Position numbers and translations under genes: made by a program
Notes under the pieces: generated by a model
Seen by the model: only the letters and a program-made list of their open reading frames with translations
Databases searched by the model: none
What the model was told of the DNA's origin: nothing
Assembly (NCBI RefSeq): GCF_000196435.1
Contig: NC_010161.1
Location: forward strand, 2,555,062 to 2,619,061
Length of the DNA: 64,000 bases
Reading direction: 5' to 3'
Source of the DNA: Bartonella tribocorum CIP 105476
GTDB taxonomy: Bacteria; Pseudomonadota; Alphaproteobacteria; Rhizobiales; Rhizobiaceae
Shown: in pieces, positions 54,132-63,485 of the stretch
How the letters are laid out: each line of letters starts with the position of its first letter
Numbering within the stretch: the stretch's first letter is position 1

Positions 54132-54200
54132 ACAAAATGTACCCATAATCATAAATTATCTTTCAGTTTCATCGTTGCATGCTGTTCATGGAAAAAAGAC

Positions 54201-54962
54201 ATGCTGATTGAGCAATTTATCTGTCGAAAAGATAATTTTGGTGTGCTTATTCATGACGAAAAAAGTGGTATGACAGCCGCAATAGATGCTCCTGAAAGCA
54301 AAGCAATTCACAACGCTTTAAAGCGTCGTAATTGGACACTTCATACTATTTTTGTGACTCATCATCATCATGATCATGTAGAAGCTCTTGCAGAATTAAA
54401 ACAAGTGTACAATGCTATAGTTTTCGGGCCAGCAGCAGAAAAAAACAAGATTTACCATCTTGATCAAACACTTCAATCTGATGAGAAGCTTCTCTTTGGT
54501 TCTCAATCGCTCTTAGCTCTCTCAACACCTGGCCATACGTTAGGAGCTCTATCCTACTATTTTCCTGAAAAAAAATTACTCTTTGCTGGAGATACGCTTT
54601 TTTCACTTGGCTGTGGACGTCTTTTTGAAGGAACAGCAGTACAAATGCTGAATTCTTTAAAAAAACTTTGTAAACTCCCTGATGAAACGCTTCTCTATTG
54701 TGGACACGAGTACACAAAAAATAATGCTCTTTTCGCATTGACACTTGATCCGCATAATCAAAAACTTCAACAAAGAGCAGAAGAAGTTTTGTCATTACGC
54801 GCAAAAAATGCCATGACTCTCCCTGTCACTTTAGGGCAAGAAAAAGCAACAAACCCCTTTCTTCGCTGGAATGATCCAGCAATCAGAAAAAATCTTTCAA
54901 TGAAAGATTCTACCGATGAAGAAGTTTTTGCTGAAATTCGAAAAAGAAAAGATAATTTTTAG
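54201..54962 (+). CDS. gloB: Hydroxyacylglutathione hydrolase (glyoxalase II)
   Basis: A 253-residue metallo-beta-lactamase-fold enzyme that hydrolyses S-lactoylglutathione in methylglyoxal detoxification. The binuclear metal site is seen in VTHHHHDHVE (about residues 51-60), STPGHTLGALSYY (about 109-121), FAGDTLFSLGCGRLFEG (about 130-146) and YCGHEYTKNN (about 171-180). The C-terminus EIRKRKDNF is typical. A second copy of its last ~10 codons occurs about 1 kb downstream, marking a local duplication. Confidence 0.94.
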   Translation: MLIEQFICRKDNFGVLIHDEKSGMTAAIDAPESKAIHNALKRRNWTLHTIFVTHHHHDHVEALAELKQVYNAIVFGPAAEKNKIYHLDQTLQSDEKLLFGSQSLLALSTPGHTLGALSYYFPEKKLLFAGDTLFSLGCGRLFEGTAVQMLNSLKKLCKLPDETLLYCGHEYTKNNALFALTLDPHNQKLQQRAEEVLSLRAKNAMTLPVTLGQEKATNPFLRWNDPAIRKNLSMKDSTDEEVFAEIRKRKDNF

Positions 54963-54963
54963 T

Positions 54964-55447
54964 TATGTTTAAACTCGCATTGTGATTTTTCTTTCTTTAC
55001 CCTTTTGTATCATATGCTTAAGAAACAAAAAACAGACGATTCTTTTTTATATCACCTGTCATCGGCAATTATCCCTTAACAAAAACTTTTCTTTTAAAGT
55101 TAGAAAAAATTGAAAAAGAATGTAAAAATTTGCTTCCAAAAACAGAAAATGATTCTTTTACTTATGACTCTAACGTTTTCTCTAATATTGAAAACTACAC
55201 TGCCTATATTTCTAGTAAACCGAAATTTGTAAATATTTTGAGAGAAAATAATATTACACTAAAAGATTTTGCTGCTGGAACCTTAACGCTTGAAGGAATA
55301 TTAATGCTTATTACATTTGCATCCGAAAAAGAATATTCGTCTGAGAAAAATATTGTATTTTTAAAAAATCTTGAATTTGTTAAAAAACATTTTTACAAAA
55401 TAACGACTCTTTTAGGAAACTGTCAAAAACTCATTTTGAGCAACTAA
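54964..55447 (+). pseudogene. Disrupted upstream copy of a small exported-protein gene
   Basis: From ATG 54964 the frame reads MFKLAL, stop (TGA 54982-54984), FFFLYPFVSYA, stop (TAA 55018-55020), and then continues open to 55447 (KLEKIEKECKN, NYTAYISSKPKFVNILRENN). It aligns with the intact copy at 55983-56450 (MFKFALCFLFLFPFALHAQD, LKLEKIEKECKN, YIAYISSKRGLMNILRENN). Both stops fall in the signal peptide, so an exported product cannot be made. A start at ATG 55130 would give only a cytoplasmic fragment. Confidence 0.75.
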
Positions 55448-55489
55448 TAAGTTATGAGATATAGAAAAATAACAATCCATTTCTATAAT

Positions 55490-55790
55490 AAGTCATGTAT
55501 TGATTTATAATGATAATTCACTATTTTATATATTGAATCGATAAAAAACATCCGCTTACATGTTACAAGTGAAGAGGATCGTGTGGAGTGGAACTCTACA
55601 ATAAAAATACCTTTGATAAATAGTCTTAAGTACCAAGGACTTTGTAGTACAGTGAGAACTGGCAGAATGTGTGATGATGCGGCTTGCTTTTTCATAATTC
55701 ATAAAGATAGAGAGCTCTACTTATACTATTTCACGGACACCGTTCAAAACTGGACTTGAAAGCGTAAGATGCCCTTTTAAAAACAAGTGC
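55490..55790 (+). pseudogene. Decayed integrase 5' remnant with its leader (copy 8)
   Basis: The leader begins GTATTGATTTATAATGATAA at 55497 and keeps TTACATGTTACAAGTGAAGA, comparable to CTTACATGTCACAAGC-type stretches of other copies. The coding part keeps AAGTACCAAGGACTTTGTAG, matching AAGTGCCAAAGGCTGTCGCA of copy 4. Later ACTATTTCACGGACACCGTT corresponds to its TACCCTTCACAGACGCCGAC. No frame survives. It lies between the two halves of the local duplication. Confidence 0.5.
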
Positions 55791-55982
55791 ATGAATTAGT
55801 GATCCAATGGCGTTCTACTCTTCGTTAGAGATATGTCTCTATCAAAAAGTCATCATATTTTCACCATTCCGAACAATTACCTTATATTCCTATTATATTT
55901 ACAAATGATTTTTATAAAAACAAAGAGCAACAAACAGAAAGTTTCTTATTAAAATTCGCAAAAGAAAGGATAGTTTTTAGTC

Positions 55983-56450
55983 ATGTTTAAATTTGCATTG
56001 TGCTTTCTTTTCCTTTTTCCTTTTGCATTACATGCTCAAGACAAAAAGCAAGAAACGAACAATCCTTCTCTTATATCATCTCCTCTTGAAAGTTACCCCT
56101 TAACAGAAGATATTCTTTTAAAGCTGGAGAAAATTGAAAAGGAATGTAAAAATCTACCTCCAGAACCGCAAAAAGAAAATACAAAAAGTGATCTTATTAC
56201 TGATGATGATCACATTGAAGGATATATCGCTTATATTTCTAGTAAACGAGGACTCATGAATATTTTAAGAGAAAATAACTTTACACCAAAAGAATATGTC
56301 ATCGCTCACCTAACACTTCAAGAAACATTGAATATGATTACAGATGAAGAAATTTCTACTTATGAACAAAACTTTGTACTTTCCAGTAATATAGAATTTG
56401 CTAAAGAGAATATGTATAGAATAATCAAAATTTTAAAAGGGAATTGTTAA
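55983..56450 (+). CDS. Small exported protein of unknown function (intact copy)
   Basis: A 155-residue protein with a signal peptide (about residues 1-18, FALCFLFLFPFALHAQ). The mature part has a helical acidic segment (ILLKLEKIEKECKNLPPEP), then YIAYISSKRGLMNILRENNF and a helical C-terminus ending in Cys (ILKGNC). Two Cys (about 49 and 155) could pair. No family is recognised. Upstream 30 bases repeat the last codons of gloB, showing that this gene arose by a tandem duplication with the now-broken copy at 54964. Likely periplasmic or secreted. Confidence 0.7.
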   Translation: MFKFALCFLFLFPFALHAQDKKQETNNPSLISSPLESYPLTEDILLKLEKIEKECKNLPPEPQKENTKSDLITDDDHIEGYIAYISSKRGLMNILRENNFTPKEYVIAHLTLQETLNMITDEEISTYEQNFVLSSNIEFAKENMYRIIKILKGNC

Positions 56451-56474
56451 GAAAACTCTTTTTTAAATAATTGA

Positions 56475-57371
56475 TTAACTTTGTAAACGACGGCAAATTT
56501 CATCTAATTGTTCTAATGAAGAATAGTGTATTTTTAAATCGCCACCTTTTTTACCGTGACGAATAATAACTTTCATTCCAATAACATCTGCAAGTAATTT
56601 TTCTAAAGATTTTGTTTCTGCATCTTTTTCTATAGTCGTACGTTTTTTAGTTTTAGGATTAGCCTGTTCATATGCAAGTATTTCCGTTTGACGTACCGAA
56701 AGCCCTTCACGGATAATTTTTTCAGCTAAATCTTGTGGATTATCAACGGTTATAAGACAACGAGCATGACCTGCAGAAAGTTGTCCATCCATTAAGAATT
56801 GTTGAACTTTTTCTGGAAGTTTTAACAAACGAAGTGTATTTGCAACATGACTACGACTTTTTCCAATAACTTGGGCTAAATCCACTTGTGTATAATCATG
56901 TTCATTCAACAGCATCTCATATCCCTTTGCTTCTTCGATAGGATTCAGATCAGCCCGCTGAACATTTTCAATAATAGCCAATTCCAAAGCGGTTTTATCA
57001 TCCACATCACGAATAATAACGGGTAATTGACTTAAATTTGCACGTTTTGCTGCACGCCAGCGCCGTTCACCTGCTATCAATTCAAACCGATGAGGATGAT
57101 CTTTTAAAGGTCTTACAACAACAGGCTGAACCACACCGTGCTGACAAATTGATTGTGCCAAATTATCAAGCTCTATTTCAGTAAAATGACGCCGCGGATT
57201 ATGAGGATTACATGAAATAGCTTCAAGAGAAACAAATCGTTCGGAAATGCTACCGGATTCCGTCAATTTATCAAAACTTGATGAACGTGCAAGATTATTG
57301 TTTAAATTGATATCTCCAATCAATGCCGCTAATCCACGTCCTAGTCTTTTTTTTGAGAGATCATCATTCAT
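56475..57371 (-). CDS. parB: Chromosome partitioning protein ParB
   Basis: A 298-residue ParB. The N-terminal CTPase/clamp domain has NPHNPRRHFTEIELDNLAQS (about residues 56-75), GVVQPVVVRP and LIAGERRWRAAKRANL (about 98-113), plus ENVQRADLNPIEEAKGYE (about 134-151). A helix-turn-helix (DYTQVDLAQVIGKSRSHVAN, about 158-177) recognises parS, and the C-terminal dimerisation domain starts near residue 235. The N-terminus SKKRLGRGLAALIGD is the ParA-activating segment. Three parS sites lie within 4.4 kb upstream. Confidence 0.95.
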   Translation of the reverse strand: MNDDLSKKRLGRGLAALIGDINLNNNLARSSSFDKLTESGSISERFVSLEAISCNPHNPRRHFTEIELDNLAQSICQHGVVQPVVVRPLKDHPHRFELIAGERRWRAAKRANLSQLPVIIRDVDDKTALELAIIENVQRADLNPIEEAKGYEMLLNEHDYTQVDLAQVIGKSRSHVANTLRLLKLPEKVQQFLMDGQLSAGHARCLITVDNPQDLAEKIIREGLSVRQTEILAYEQANPKTKKRTTIEKDAETKSLEKLLADVIGMKVIIRHGKKGGDLKIHYSSLEQLDEICRRLQS

Positions 57372-57410
57372 AATTTTTCTCTTTGAATTTTTAGATTATT
57401 TTTTATATTT

Positions 57411-58208
57411 CTAAGCAGCAGCGCGGGCTTGTTTTTCACGTTGAATCATTTCTGATGCTAGACGCAAATAAGCTTGGCTTCCAGCACATTTGAGATCATA
57501 AAGCAATACAGGCTTACCAAAAGAGGGTGCTTCTGATACTCTTACATTTCGTGGAATAACAGTACGATAAACTTTATCTCCCATAAAAGAACGTACATCT
57601 TCAACAACTTGATTTGAAAGATTATTACGTCCATCATACATTGTTAGAACGATACCTTGGATTTCTAAAGATGGATTAAGAACGGACCGTACTTGTTTTA
57701 CTGTTTCAAGCAATTGACTTAAACCTTCAAGCGCTAAAAATTCGCATTGCATAGGTACCAAAACAGAATCTGCAGCCCCCATGGCATTCAATGTAAGAAG
57801 ATTAAGTGATGGTGGACAATCAATTAAAATATAATTGAACTTTTTTTCCATTTCCGGATCATCATAGAGAGCTTTACGTAAGCGTTGAATACGATCTTGT
57901 GATGAGGAAATTTCCATCTCCACTCCTAAAAGATCAAGTGTAGAAGGAACAATATGAAGATTAGGTACGGCTGTTTTTAAAGCTGCTTGTGTAATCGAAA
58001 CGCCTGAAACCAAAACATCATAAGACGATAAAGGTCGGCTATTACGATCAATTCCTAAGCCTGTACTTGCATTACCTTGTGGATCAACATCCATAATAAG
58101 GACATTTTCACCAATGGCTGCTAAAGCTGTTGCAAGATTAATTGCTGTGGTTGTTTTTCCCACTCCACCCTTTTGGTTTGCAATAGCGATAATTCGTGTT
58201 TCGCTCAT
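57411..58208 (-). CDS. parA: Chromosome partitioning ATPase ParA
   Basis: A 265-residue Walker-type ATPase with deviant Walker A KGGVGKTTTAINLA (about residues 13-26), DVDPQGNASTGLG (about 40-52) and Walker B-like ILIDCPPSLNLL (about 126-137). ParA forms a dynamic gradient on the nucleoid that pulls ParB-parS complexes, and so the origin, to the cell pole. It lies 39 bases before parB and 13 bases after rsmG, in one operon. Confidence 0.96.
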   Translation of the reverse strand: MSETRIIAIANQKGGVGKTTTAINLATALAAIGENVLIMDVDPQGNASTGLGIDRNSRPLSSYDVLVSGVSITQAALKTAVPNLHIVPSTLDLLGVEMEISSSQDRIQRLRKALYDDPEMEKKFNYILIDCPPSLNLLTLNAMGAADSVLVPMQCEFLALEGLSQLLETVKQVRSVLNPSLEIQGIVLTMYDGRNNLSNQVVEDVRSFMGDKVYRTVIPRNVRVSEAPSFGKPVLLYDLKCAGSQAYLRLASEMIQREKQARAAA

Positions 58209-58221
58209 TTTGCTTTACCCT

Positions 58222-58863
58222 CTAATATGATCGAATATGAGAAATTTCCAAAATAACAGAATTTTCATCAATTTTACTTGTATGTTTTAACAGATCAAAG
58301 TGCCAATTGGCAGAGGCATTTTTTACTTCTGTAGCGTAATCCCGACCTTTTTGCAAAAGAGCGATTGTTTTTTCTGTTAATAAAGGAAAAATAAGCTGTA
58401 AAAGCTCATTGAGCGGCGCTAATCCCCGTGCCGTTATAATATCAGATATGGGAATTTTTTGATAGATATCTTCAATTCTAGCATGATAAACCGTTGCAGG
58501 AAGATTAAGTTGAGCAATAACTGTTCGCAAAAAAGCAACTTTTTTTCCATTGCTTTCAACAAGATTAATATGTCCTGATCTTTTTTCTTTCAGAAAGATA
58601 GCAATCACAATTGCGGGAAAACCTCCTCCTGATCCTAGATCACACCACTGTAAAGAATGACTACACAAAGGAAAAATTTGTGCTGAATCTAAAATATGCC
58701 GTGTCCATAGATCTGGTATTGTTGCAGCAGATATCAAATTAATGTGCGCATTCCATTGAAGTATTAAAGACTCAAACTGAATTAAATTTTCCATCGTTTC
58801 ACGTGAAACAGAAGGAACAATATCTAATAGTTGCTTATATTTTTGTTCTATAGAAGAATCCAT
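58222..58863 (-). CDS. rsmG: 16S rRNA (guanine527-N7)-methyltransferase
   Basis: A 213-residue SAM-dependent methyltransferase (GidB). DLGSGGGFPAIVIAI (about residues 71-85) is the SAM-binding motif, and VSRETMENLIQFESLILQWN (about 18-37) is the N-terminal signature. Its ATG overlaps the mnmG stop. The DNA encoding residues about 18-23 (58795-58810) is also a nearly perfect parS site. Confidence 0.94.
   Translation of the reverse strand: MDSSIEQKYKQLLDIVPSVSRETMENLIQFESLILQWNAHINLISAATIPDLWTRHILDSAQIFPLCSHSLQWCDLGSGGGFPAIVIAIFLKEKRSGHINLVESNGKKVAFLRTVIAQLNLPATVYHARIEDIYQKIPISDIITARGLAPLNELLQLIFPLLTEKTIALLQKGRDYATEVKNASANWHFDLLKHTSKIDENSVILEISHIRSY
58795..58810. promoter_or_regulatory. parS centromere-like ParB site inside rsmG
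   Basis: CGTTTCACGTGAAACA: the 14-base palindrome GTTTCACGTGAAAC is perfect, and only the first base departs from the bacterial consensus TGTTTCACGTGAAACA. It lies within the rsmG coding sequence, about 1.4 kb upstream of parB. Confidence 0.9.
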
Positions 58864-60731
58864 TAAGCTTTTTTAGCCTTTTCACGTCGTTGACGTTGAA
58901 TATATGTAATAATAAGTGATAACGCGGCGGGTGTCATACCATCAATTTTTTGTGCATCAGCAATTGAACGCGGCGACACTTCTTGAATTTTTGATTTAAG
59001 TTCGTTTGAAAGACCTGAAATTGCCTGAATATCAAGAGATGAAGGAATTTCCAAACGCTCATCTCTTTGAAGAGAGGCAATATCTTGTGCTTGTTTATCT
59101 AAATAAACCGCATATTGTGCTTCAATTTCTAAAGATTCTACCGTTTTAGAATCAATGGCTTGTAATTGTGGCCAAAAATGTGAAAGACGCTCTAAAGTCA
59201 TATGAGGATAAGCGAGAAAATCATAAGCCGAACGCCGAATTCCATCATGATTCACGTGTAATCCATGAGCAGAAGCTTCATTAGGTGTTAAAAAGAGATT
59301 TTTGCATATTGATCGTGCTTGATCAAGCCGTTGTTGTTTTTTCTGATAACAATCCCAACGTACTTTACTGACAATCCCCCATTCTTGTGCCAAAGGTGTT
59401 AAACGCGTATCAGCATTATCAGATCGTAAAGACAAACGAAATTCAGCACGTGACGTAAACATCCTATAAGGTTCACAAACCCCACGTGAAACCAAATCAT
59501 CAACCATAACACCAATATAAGCGGTAGAACGACTTATAAATATTTCATCTAATTTACCTACTTTACGTGCCGCATTCAATCCCGCTAAAAGTCCTTGTGC
59601 TGCAGCTTCCTCATACCCTGTTGTACCATTAATTTGTCCCGCTAAAAACAATCCTGGTAAAGAGCGTAATTCTAAGCTTTTTGTTAATTGTTGTGGATTA
59701 ACAAAATCATACTCAATAGCATAACCGGGCTGTAAAACTGTAGCATTTTCCAATCCTTCAATGGTTTTTAAGAAGGAAATTTGTACATCTTCAGGAAGAG
59801 AAGTAGAAAGACCATTTGGATAAACCGTATCATCATTTAATCCTTCTGGTTCCAGGAAAATCTGATGTCCATCACGTTCCCCAAATTTAACAATTTTATC
59901 TTCAACTGAAGGACAATAACGAGGTCCTAATCCTTCAATATTTCCAGAATATAAAGCAGAACGATGGATATTATCACGAATAATTTGGTGTGTTTGCGCA
60001 TTAGTACGTGTTATTGCACATTCAATTTGTGGCTGTTCAATTTTCTCTGTTAAAAAAGAAAAAGGAACGGGATTTTCATCTGCTTGTTGTTTTGAAAGAC
60101 GATCCCAATCTATTGTTTTTTTACTCAAACGAGCAGGGGTTCCAGTTTTTAATCGCCCAAGTTTTATATGATAATTTTTTAAACGTTCAGCAAGTTGCAC
60201 ACTTGCTGGATCTCCCATACGGCCAGCAGCCCATGTTTTATCACCGATATGAATAAAACCATTTAAAAATGTCCCTGTTGTTAAAACAACAGCACCAGAA
60301 AAAATTGTTCCTTGTTTTTTTAAAATAACACCTGATACACAATGATCTTTAACAATCAGATCAATAACTTCATCTTCAACGAGTGTCAGATTTTCTTGTT
60401 CTTTTAAAAATTTTTGAATGGCTTCTTTATAGAGTTGTCTATCTGCTTGTGTCCGTGGACCCCTCACTGCTGGTCCCTTGCGTCGATTAAGGAGTCTAAA
60501 CTGAATTCCAGCAGCATCTGCTGCTCTTCCCATGAGACCATCTAACGCATCTATTTCACGTACTAAATGCCCTTTCCCAAGCCCCCCAATAGCAGGATTA
60601 CAGGACATTGTTCCCAGTGCTGATATTTTATGTGTCAAAAGTGCTGTTTGTGCACCTACACGTGCTGAAGCTGAAGCTGCTTCACAGCCCGCATGACCAC
60701 CACCAACAATGATAACATCATATGATTGCAT
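58863..60731 (-). CDS. mnmG: tRNA uridine-5-carboxymethylaminomethyl(34) synthesis enzyme MnmG
   Basis: A 622-residue FAD protein (GidA) that, with MnmE, modifies the wobble uridine of certain tRNAs. [19 protein letters not shown] (about residues 9-27) binds [23 protein letters not shown] (about 47-66) and [20 protein letters not shown] (about 362-381) are signatures, and the C-terminal domain for tRNA and MnmE binding ends at about 615. MnmE is the next gene upstream, so the two partners are adjacent. Confidence 0.96.
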   Translation of the reverse strand: MQSYDVIIVGGGHAGCEAASASARVGAQTALLTHKISALGTMSCNPAIGGLGKGHLVREIDALDGLMGRAADAAGIQFRLLNRRKGPAVRGPRTQADRQLYKEAIQKFLKEQENLTLVEDEVIDLIVKDHCVSGVILKKQGTIFSGAVVLTTGTFLNGFIHIGDKTWAAGRMGDPASVQLAERLKNYHIKLGRLKTGTPARLSKKTIDWDRLSKQQADENPVPFSFLTEKIEQPQIECAITRTNAQTHQIIRDNIHRSALYSGNIEGLGPRYCPSVEDKIVKFGERDGHQIFLEPEGLNDDTVYPNGLSTSLPEDVQISFLKTIEGLENATVLQPGYAIEYDFVNPQQLTKSLELRSLPGLFLAGQINGTTGYEEAAAQGLLAGLNAARKVGKLDEIFISRSTAYIGVMVDDLVSRGVCEPYRMFTSRAEFRLSLRSDNADTRLTPLAQEWGIVSKVRWDCYQKKQQRLDQARSICKNLFLTPNEASAHGLHVNHDGIRRSAYDFLAYPHMTLERLSHFWPQLQAIDSKTVESLEIEAQYAVYLDKQAQDIASLQRDERLEIPSSLDIQAISGLSNELKSKIQEVSPRSIADAQKIDGMTPAALSLIITYIQRQRREKAKKA

Positions 60732-60760
60732 TTAATTCATTCCATAGAGAATAGTTCTAA

Positions 60761-60776
60761 GGTTTCACGTGAAACA
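60761..60776. promoter_or_regulatory. parS ParB site between mnmE and mnmG (site 1)
   Basis: GGTTTCACGTGAAACA: perfect 14-base palindrome GTTTCACGTGAAAC, one difference from the 16-base consensus at the first position. It is in the 107-base gap upstream of mnmG. Confidence 0.92.
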
Positions 60777-60822
60777 AGATATAAATTATATAATCTTTTA
60801 AATCTGTCTATGAAATAATCAA

Positions 60823-60838
60823 TGTTTCACGTGAATCA
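60823..60838. promoter_or_regulatory. parS ParB site between mnmE and mnmG (site 2)
   Basis: TGTTTCACGTGAATCA: one mismatch to consensus (T for A at 60836). It lies 47 bases from site 1 in the same intergenic gap and abuts the end of mnmE. Confidence 0.85.
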
Positions 60839-62146
60839 TTATTTACCAACACAAAACTCTGAAAAAATAATATCAAGCAAATCTTCAACATCAATATCTC
60901 CCGTAATTTTTCCAAGAAAATCACTTGCACGACGGAGATGTTCTGCACGTAAACTGAGATCAAGAGAATGATAATTAAGAGAATTTTCAATTTCCTTAAC
61001 AGCTTCCTTTAATAATTGAAGTTGTCTTTTACGCGCTGGAACAAGATTCCCAACTTCAGAAGCACGACGATGACAAAATGATTCAAGTTTTTTGATAAAA
61101 CAATCAAAATTTAAACCAGTTAATGCAGAAAATTGTATAGACCAGCACGGATCATTTTTCTCATAAAGATCAAGCTTATTACCAACACGCCATATTTCAG
61201 CCGATGTTTCTGGTAAATCAACTTGCTTAGGATTTACAATATCATAAACTAAAATAACCAAATCAGCTTCTCTCACATGCTGTTTAGCAACTTCTATTCC
61301 CAATTGTTCTATTTTATTTTCTGTTTTTCTAAAACCAGCAGTATCCGTTAAAAAAATAGGTAAACCACCAAGAACAAGTCTCATTTCTAAAGCATCACGA
61401 GTCGTTCCAGCTTCTTCCGTCACGATAGCAACAGATCTTCCTGCAAGACGATTCATAATGCTTGATTTCCCAGAATTAGGAGCCCCCGCAATAACAATTT
61501 TTAATCCATCACGTAAAATACTCGCACGTTCTCCTTCACGAATATGTTCTCGAAGAGAAGTACAAAGATCTTCCACATCTTTCCAAATTTTATCAGATAT
61601 TGTATCAGGAATATCTTCTTCATCAGCAAAATCAAGTTCTGCTTCAATAAAAGCACGCACCTTCATAAGCTTATGACGCCAATCACGATAAAGTGTTGTT
61701 AAATGTCCACTTGTCCCCATAACTGCTAAACGCCGTTGACTTTCTGTTTCTGCTTCTATTAAATCAGCAAGACCTTCCGCTTGAACAAGGTCTAATTTTC
61801 CCTCCATAAATGCACGACGTGAAAATTCACCCGCTTCTGCAATACGGCATCCAGAAAATGTCGATAATTCATCGAGAAAACGATTAACAACTGCTTTTCC
61901 GCCATGTAAATGGAATTCTGCACAATCTTCTCCCGTAAAACTATGAGGAGCAGGAAAAAAAACAGTTAAAGCAGAATCTAAAAAGCTGCCATCACGAGCA
62001 ATGAGATTTCCATAATGCATAAAGCGTGCTTTAGGTAAACAACCGCACAGTGTTTTAACGATATGCACAACATGAGGGCCAGAAAGCCGAATGACTGCAA
62101 CCCCTGAAGGTAACAATCCACTCGAAACAGCAAAGATTGTATCCAC
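60839..62146 (-). CDS. mnmE: tRNA modification GTPase MnmE
   Basis: A 435-residue GTPase (TrmE), partner of MnmG. An N-terminal formyl-THF-binding domain (about residues 1-115, VAVIRLSGP, HSFTGEDCAEFHLHGGKAV) and a helical domain enclose a G domain: GAPNSGKSSIMNRLAG (about 217-232), EEAGTTRDALE (about 239-249), DTAGFR (about 262-267) and NKLD (about 324-327). It ends with the conserved CxGK (FCVGK), whose Cys is important for activity. Slightly shorter than E. coli MnmE (454). Confidence 0.95.
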   Translation of the reverse strand: MDTIFAVSSGLLPSGVAVIRLSGPHVVHIVKTLCGCLPKARFMHYGNLIARDGSFLDSALTVFFPAPHSFTGEDCAEFHLHGGKAVVNRFLDELSTFSGCRIAEAGEFSRRAFMEGKLDLVQAEGLADLIEAETESQRRLAVMGTSGHLTTLYRDWRHKLMKVRAFIEAELDFADEEDIPDTISDKIWKDVEDLCTSLREHIREGERASILRDGLKIVIAGAPNSGKSSIMNRLAGRSVAIVTEEAGTTRDALEMRLVLGGLPIFLTDTAGFRKTENKIEQLGIEVAKQHVREADLVILVYDIVNPKQVDLPETSAEIWRVGNKLDLYEKNDPCWSIQFSALTGLNFDCFIKKLESFCHRRASEVGNLVPARKRQLQLLKEAVKEIENSLNYHSLDLSLRAEHLRRASDFLGKITGDIDVEDLLDIIFSEFCVGK

Positions 62147-62177
62147 AGGTTTTATCCTAATAAAAACTTTAATGACT

Positions 62178-63443
62178 CTAAGTATTCATTGAATCAAAAA
62201 ATTCGCTATTATTTTTTGTTTGCTTTAATTTATCAATCAAAAACTCAATTGCATCTGTTACATTCATAGGTGCTAAAATACGACGAAGAACAAAAATTTT
62301 GTGTAAATCTTGTCGTGCGACCAAAAGCTCTTCCTTACGCGTTCCTGACTTTAAAATATCCATAGCAGGGAAAATACGCTTATCAGCAACTTTTCGATCA
62401 AGAACGATCTCGGAATTACCTGTTCCTTTAAATTCTTCAAAAATAACCTCATCCATACGGCTACCTGTATCAATCAAAGCCGTTGCAATAATAGTTAAAG
62501 AGCCACCTTCCTCAATATTACGTGCAGCACCAAAAAAACGCTTTGGACGCTGCAAAGCATTTGCATCAACACCCCCTGTCAAAACTTTACCTGAAGAAGG
62601 AACAACGGTATTATACGCACGCCCAAGACGTGTAATCGAATCAAGAAGAATAACAACATCGCGTCCATATTCAACGAGGCGTTTAGCTTTTTCAATGACC
62701 ATTTCTGCCACCTGTACGTGACGTATTGCAGGTTCATCAAAAGTAGAAGAAACGACCTCTCCTTTTACTGAACGTTGCATATCTGTAACTTCTTCTGGTC
62801 GTTCATCAATCAAAAGAACAATAAGATAACATTCAGGATGATTAGTGGTAATAGAATGAGCAATATTTTGTAGGAGAACTGTCTTTCCTGTCCGAGGTGG
62901 TGCGACAATTAATCCTCTTTGTCCTTTTCCCAACGGAGATATCAGATCAATCACACGCGATGACATATCCTTCTCTGTAGGATCTTGTATTTCCATTTGG
63001 AAACGTTCATTTGAATAAAGAGGAGTAAGATTATCAAAGTGAATTTTGTAGCGAATCTTCTCAGGTTTTTCGAAATTAATTGTATTAATTTTAAGAAGAG
63101 CAAAATAACGTTCCCCTTCTTTTGGGCTCCGTATAGGACCTTCAATGGTATCCCCTGTTTTTAAAGAAAATGACTGGATTTGTGCAGGTGAAAGATAAAT
63201 ATCATCAGGTCCAGGAAGATAATTAGCGTCAGCAGAACGCAAAAATCCAAATCCATCTTGTAAAACTTCAACAACACCTTCTCCTATAATTTCTACGTCT
63301 TGTAGAGCAAGTTTTTTCAAAATCGCAAACATTAATTCTTGTTTGCGCATAAGGGAGGCATTTTCAACTTCTAATGTTTCAGCAAAAGAAACAAGTTCAA
63401 CGGGATTTTTGCTTTTAAGTTCTTGTAGTTTCATTTTTTGCAT
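62178..63443 (-). CDS. rho: Transcription termination factor Rho
   Basis: A 421-residue RNA helicase, the size usual in rhizobial relatives. The N-terminal RNA-binding OSB domain (about residues 50-120) contains [16 protein letters not shown] and [15 protein letters not shown]. The ATPase core has [19 protein letters not shown] (about 174-192), [14 protein letters not shown] (about 209-222), [16 protein letters not shown] (about 262-277) and the R loop. The ATG at 63441-63443 ([12 protein letters not shown]) is chosen because it matches the family start. It is the first gene of a minus-strand run and is preceded by a 550-base gene-free region. Confidence 0.95.
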   Translation of the reverse strand: MQKMKLQELKSKNPVELVSFAETLEVENASLMRKQELMFAILKKLALQDVEIIGEGVVEVLQDGFGFLRSADANYLPGPDDIYLSPAQIQSFSLKTGDTIEGPIRSPKEGERYFALLKINTINFEKPEKIRYKIHFDNLTPLYSNERFQMEIQDPTEKDMSSRVIDLISPLGKGQRGLIVAPPRTGKTVLLQNIAHSITTNHPECYLIVLLIDERPEEVTDMQRSVKGEVVSSTFDEPAIRHVQVAEMVIEKAKRLVEYGRDVVILLDSITRLGRAYNTVVPSSGKVLTGGVDANALQRPKRFFGAARNIEEGGSLTIIATALIDTGSRMDEVIFEEFKGTGNSEIVLDRKVADKRIFPAMDILKSGTRKEELLVARQDLHKIFVLRRILAPMNVTDAIEFLIDKLKQTKNNSEFFDSMNT

Positions 63444-63485
63444 GAAATATGCTCTTTTAATTAAGGAGAGAATTACCCTAGACAA

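Noticed and set aside
59483..59492. CACGTGAAAC inside mnmG as a fourth parS site
   Set aside because: Only the right half matches; the left half (CC instead of GTTT before CACGTG) departs too far from the palindrome.
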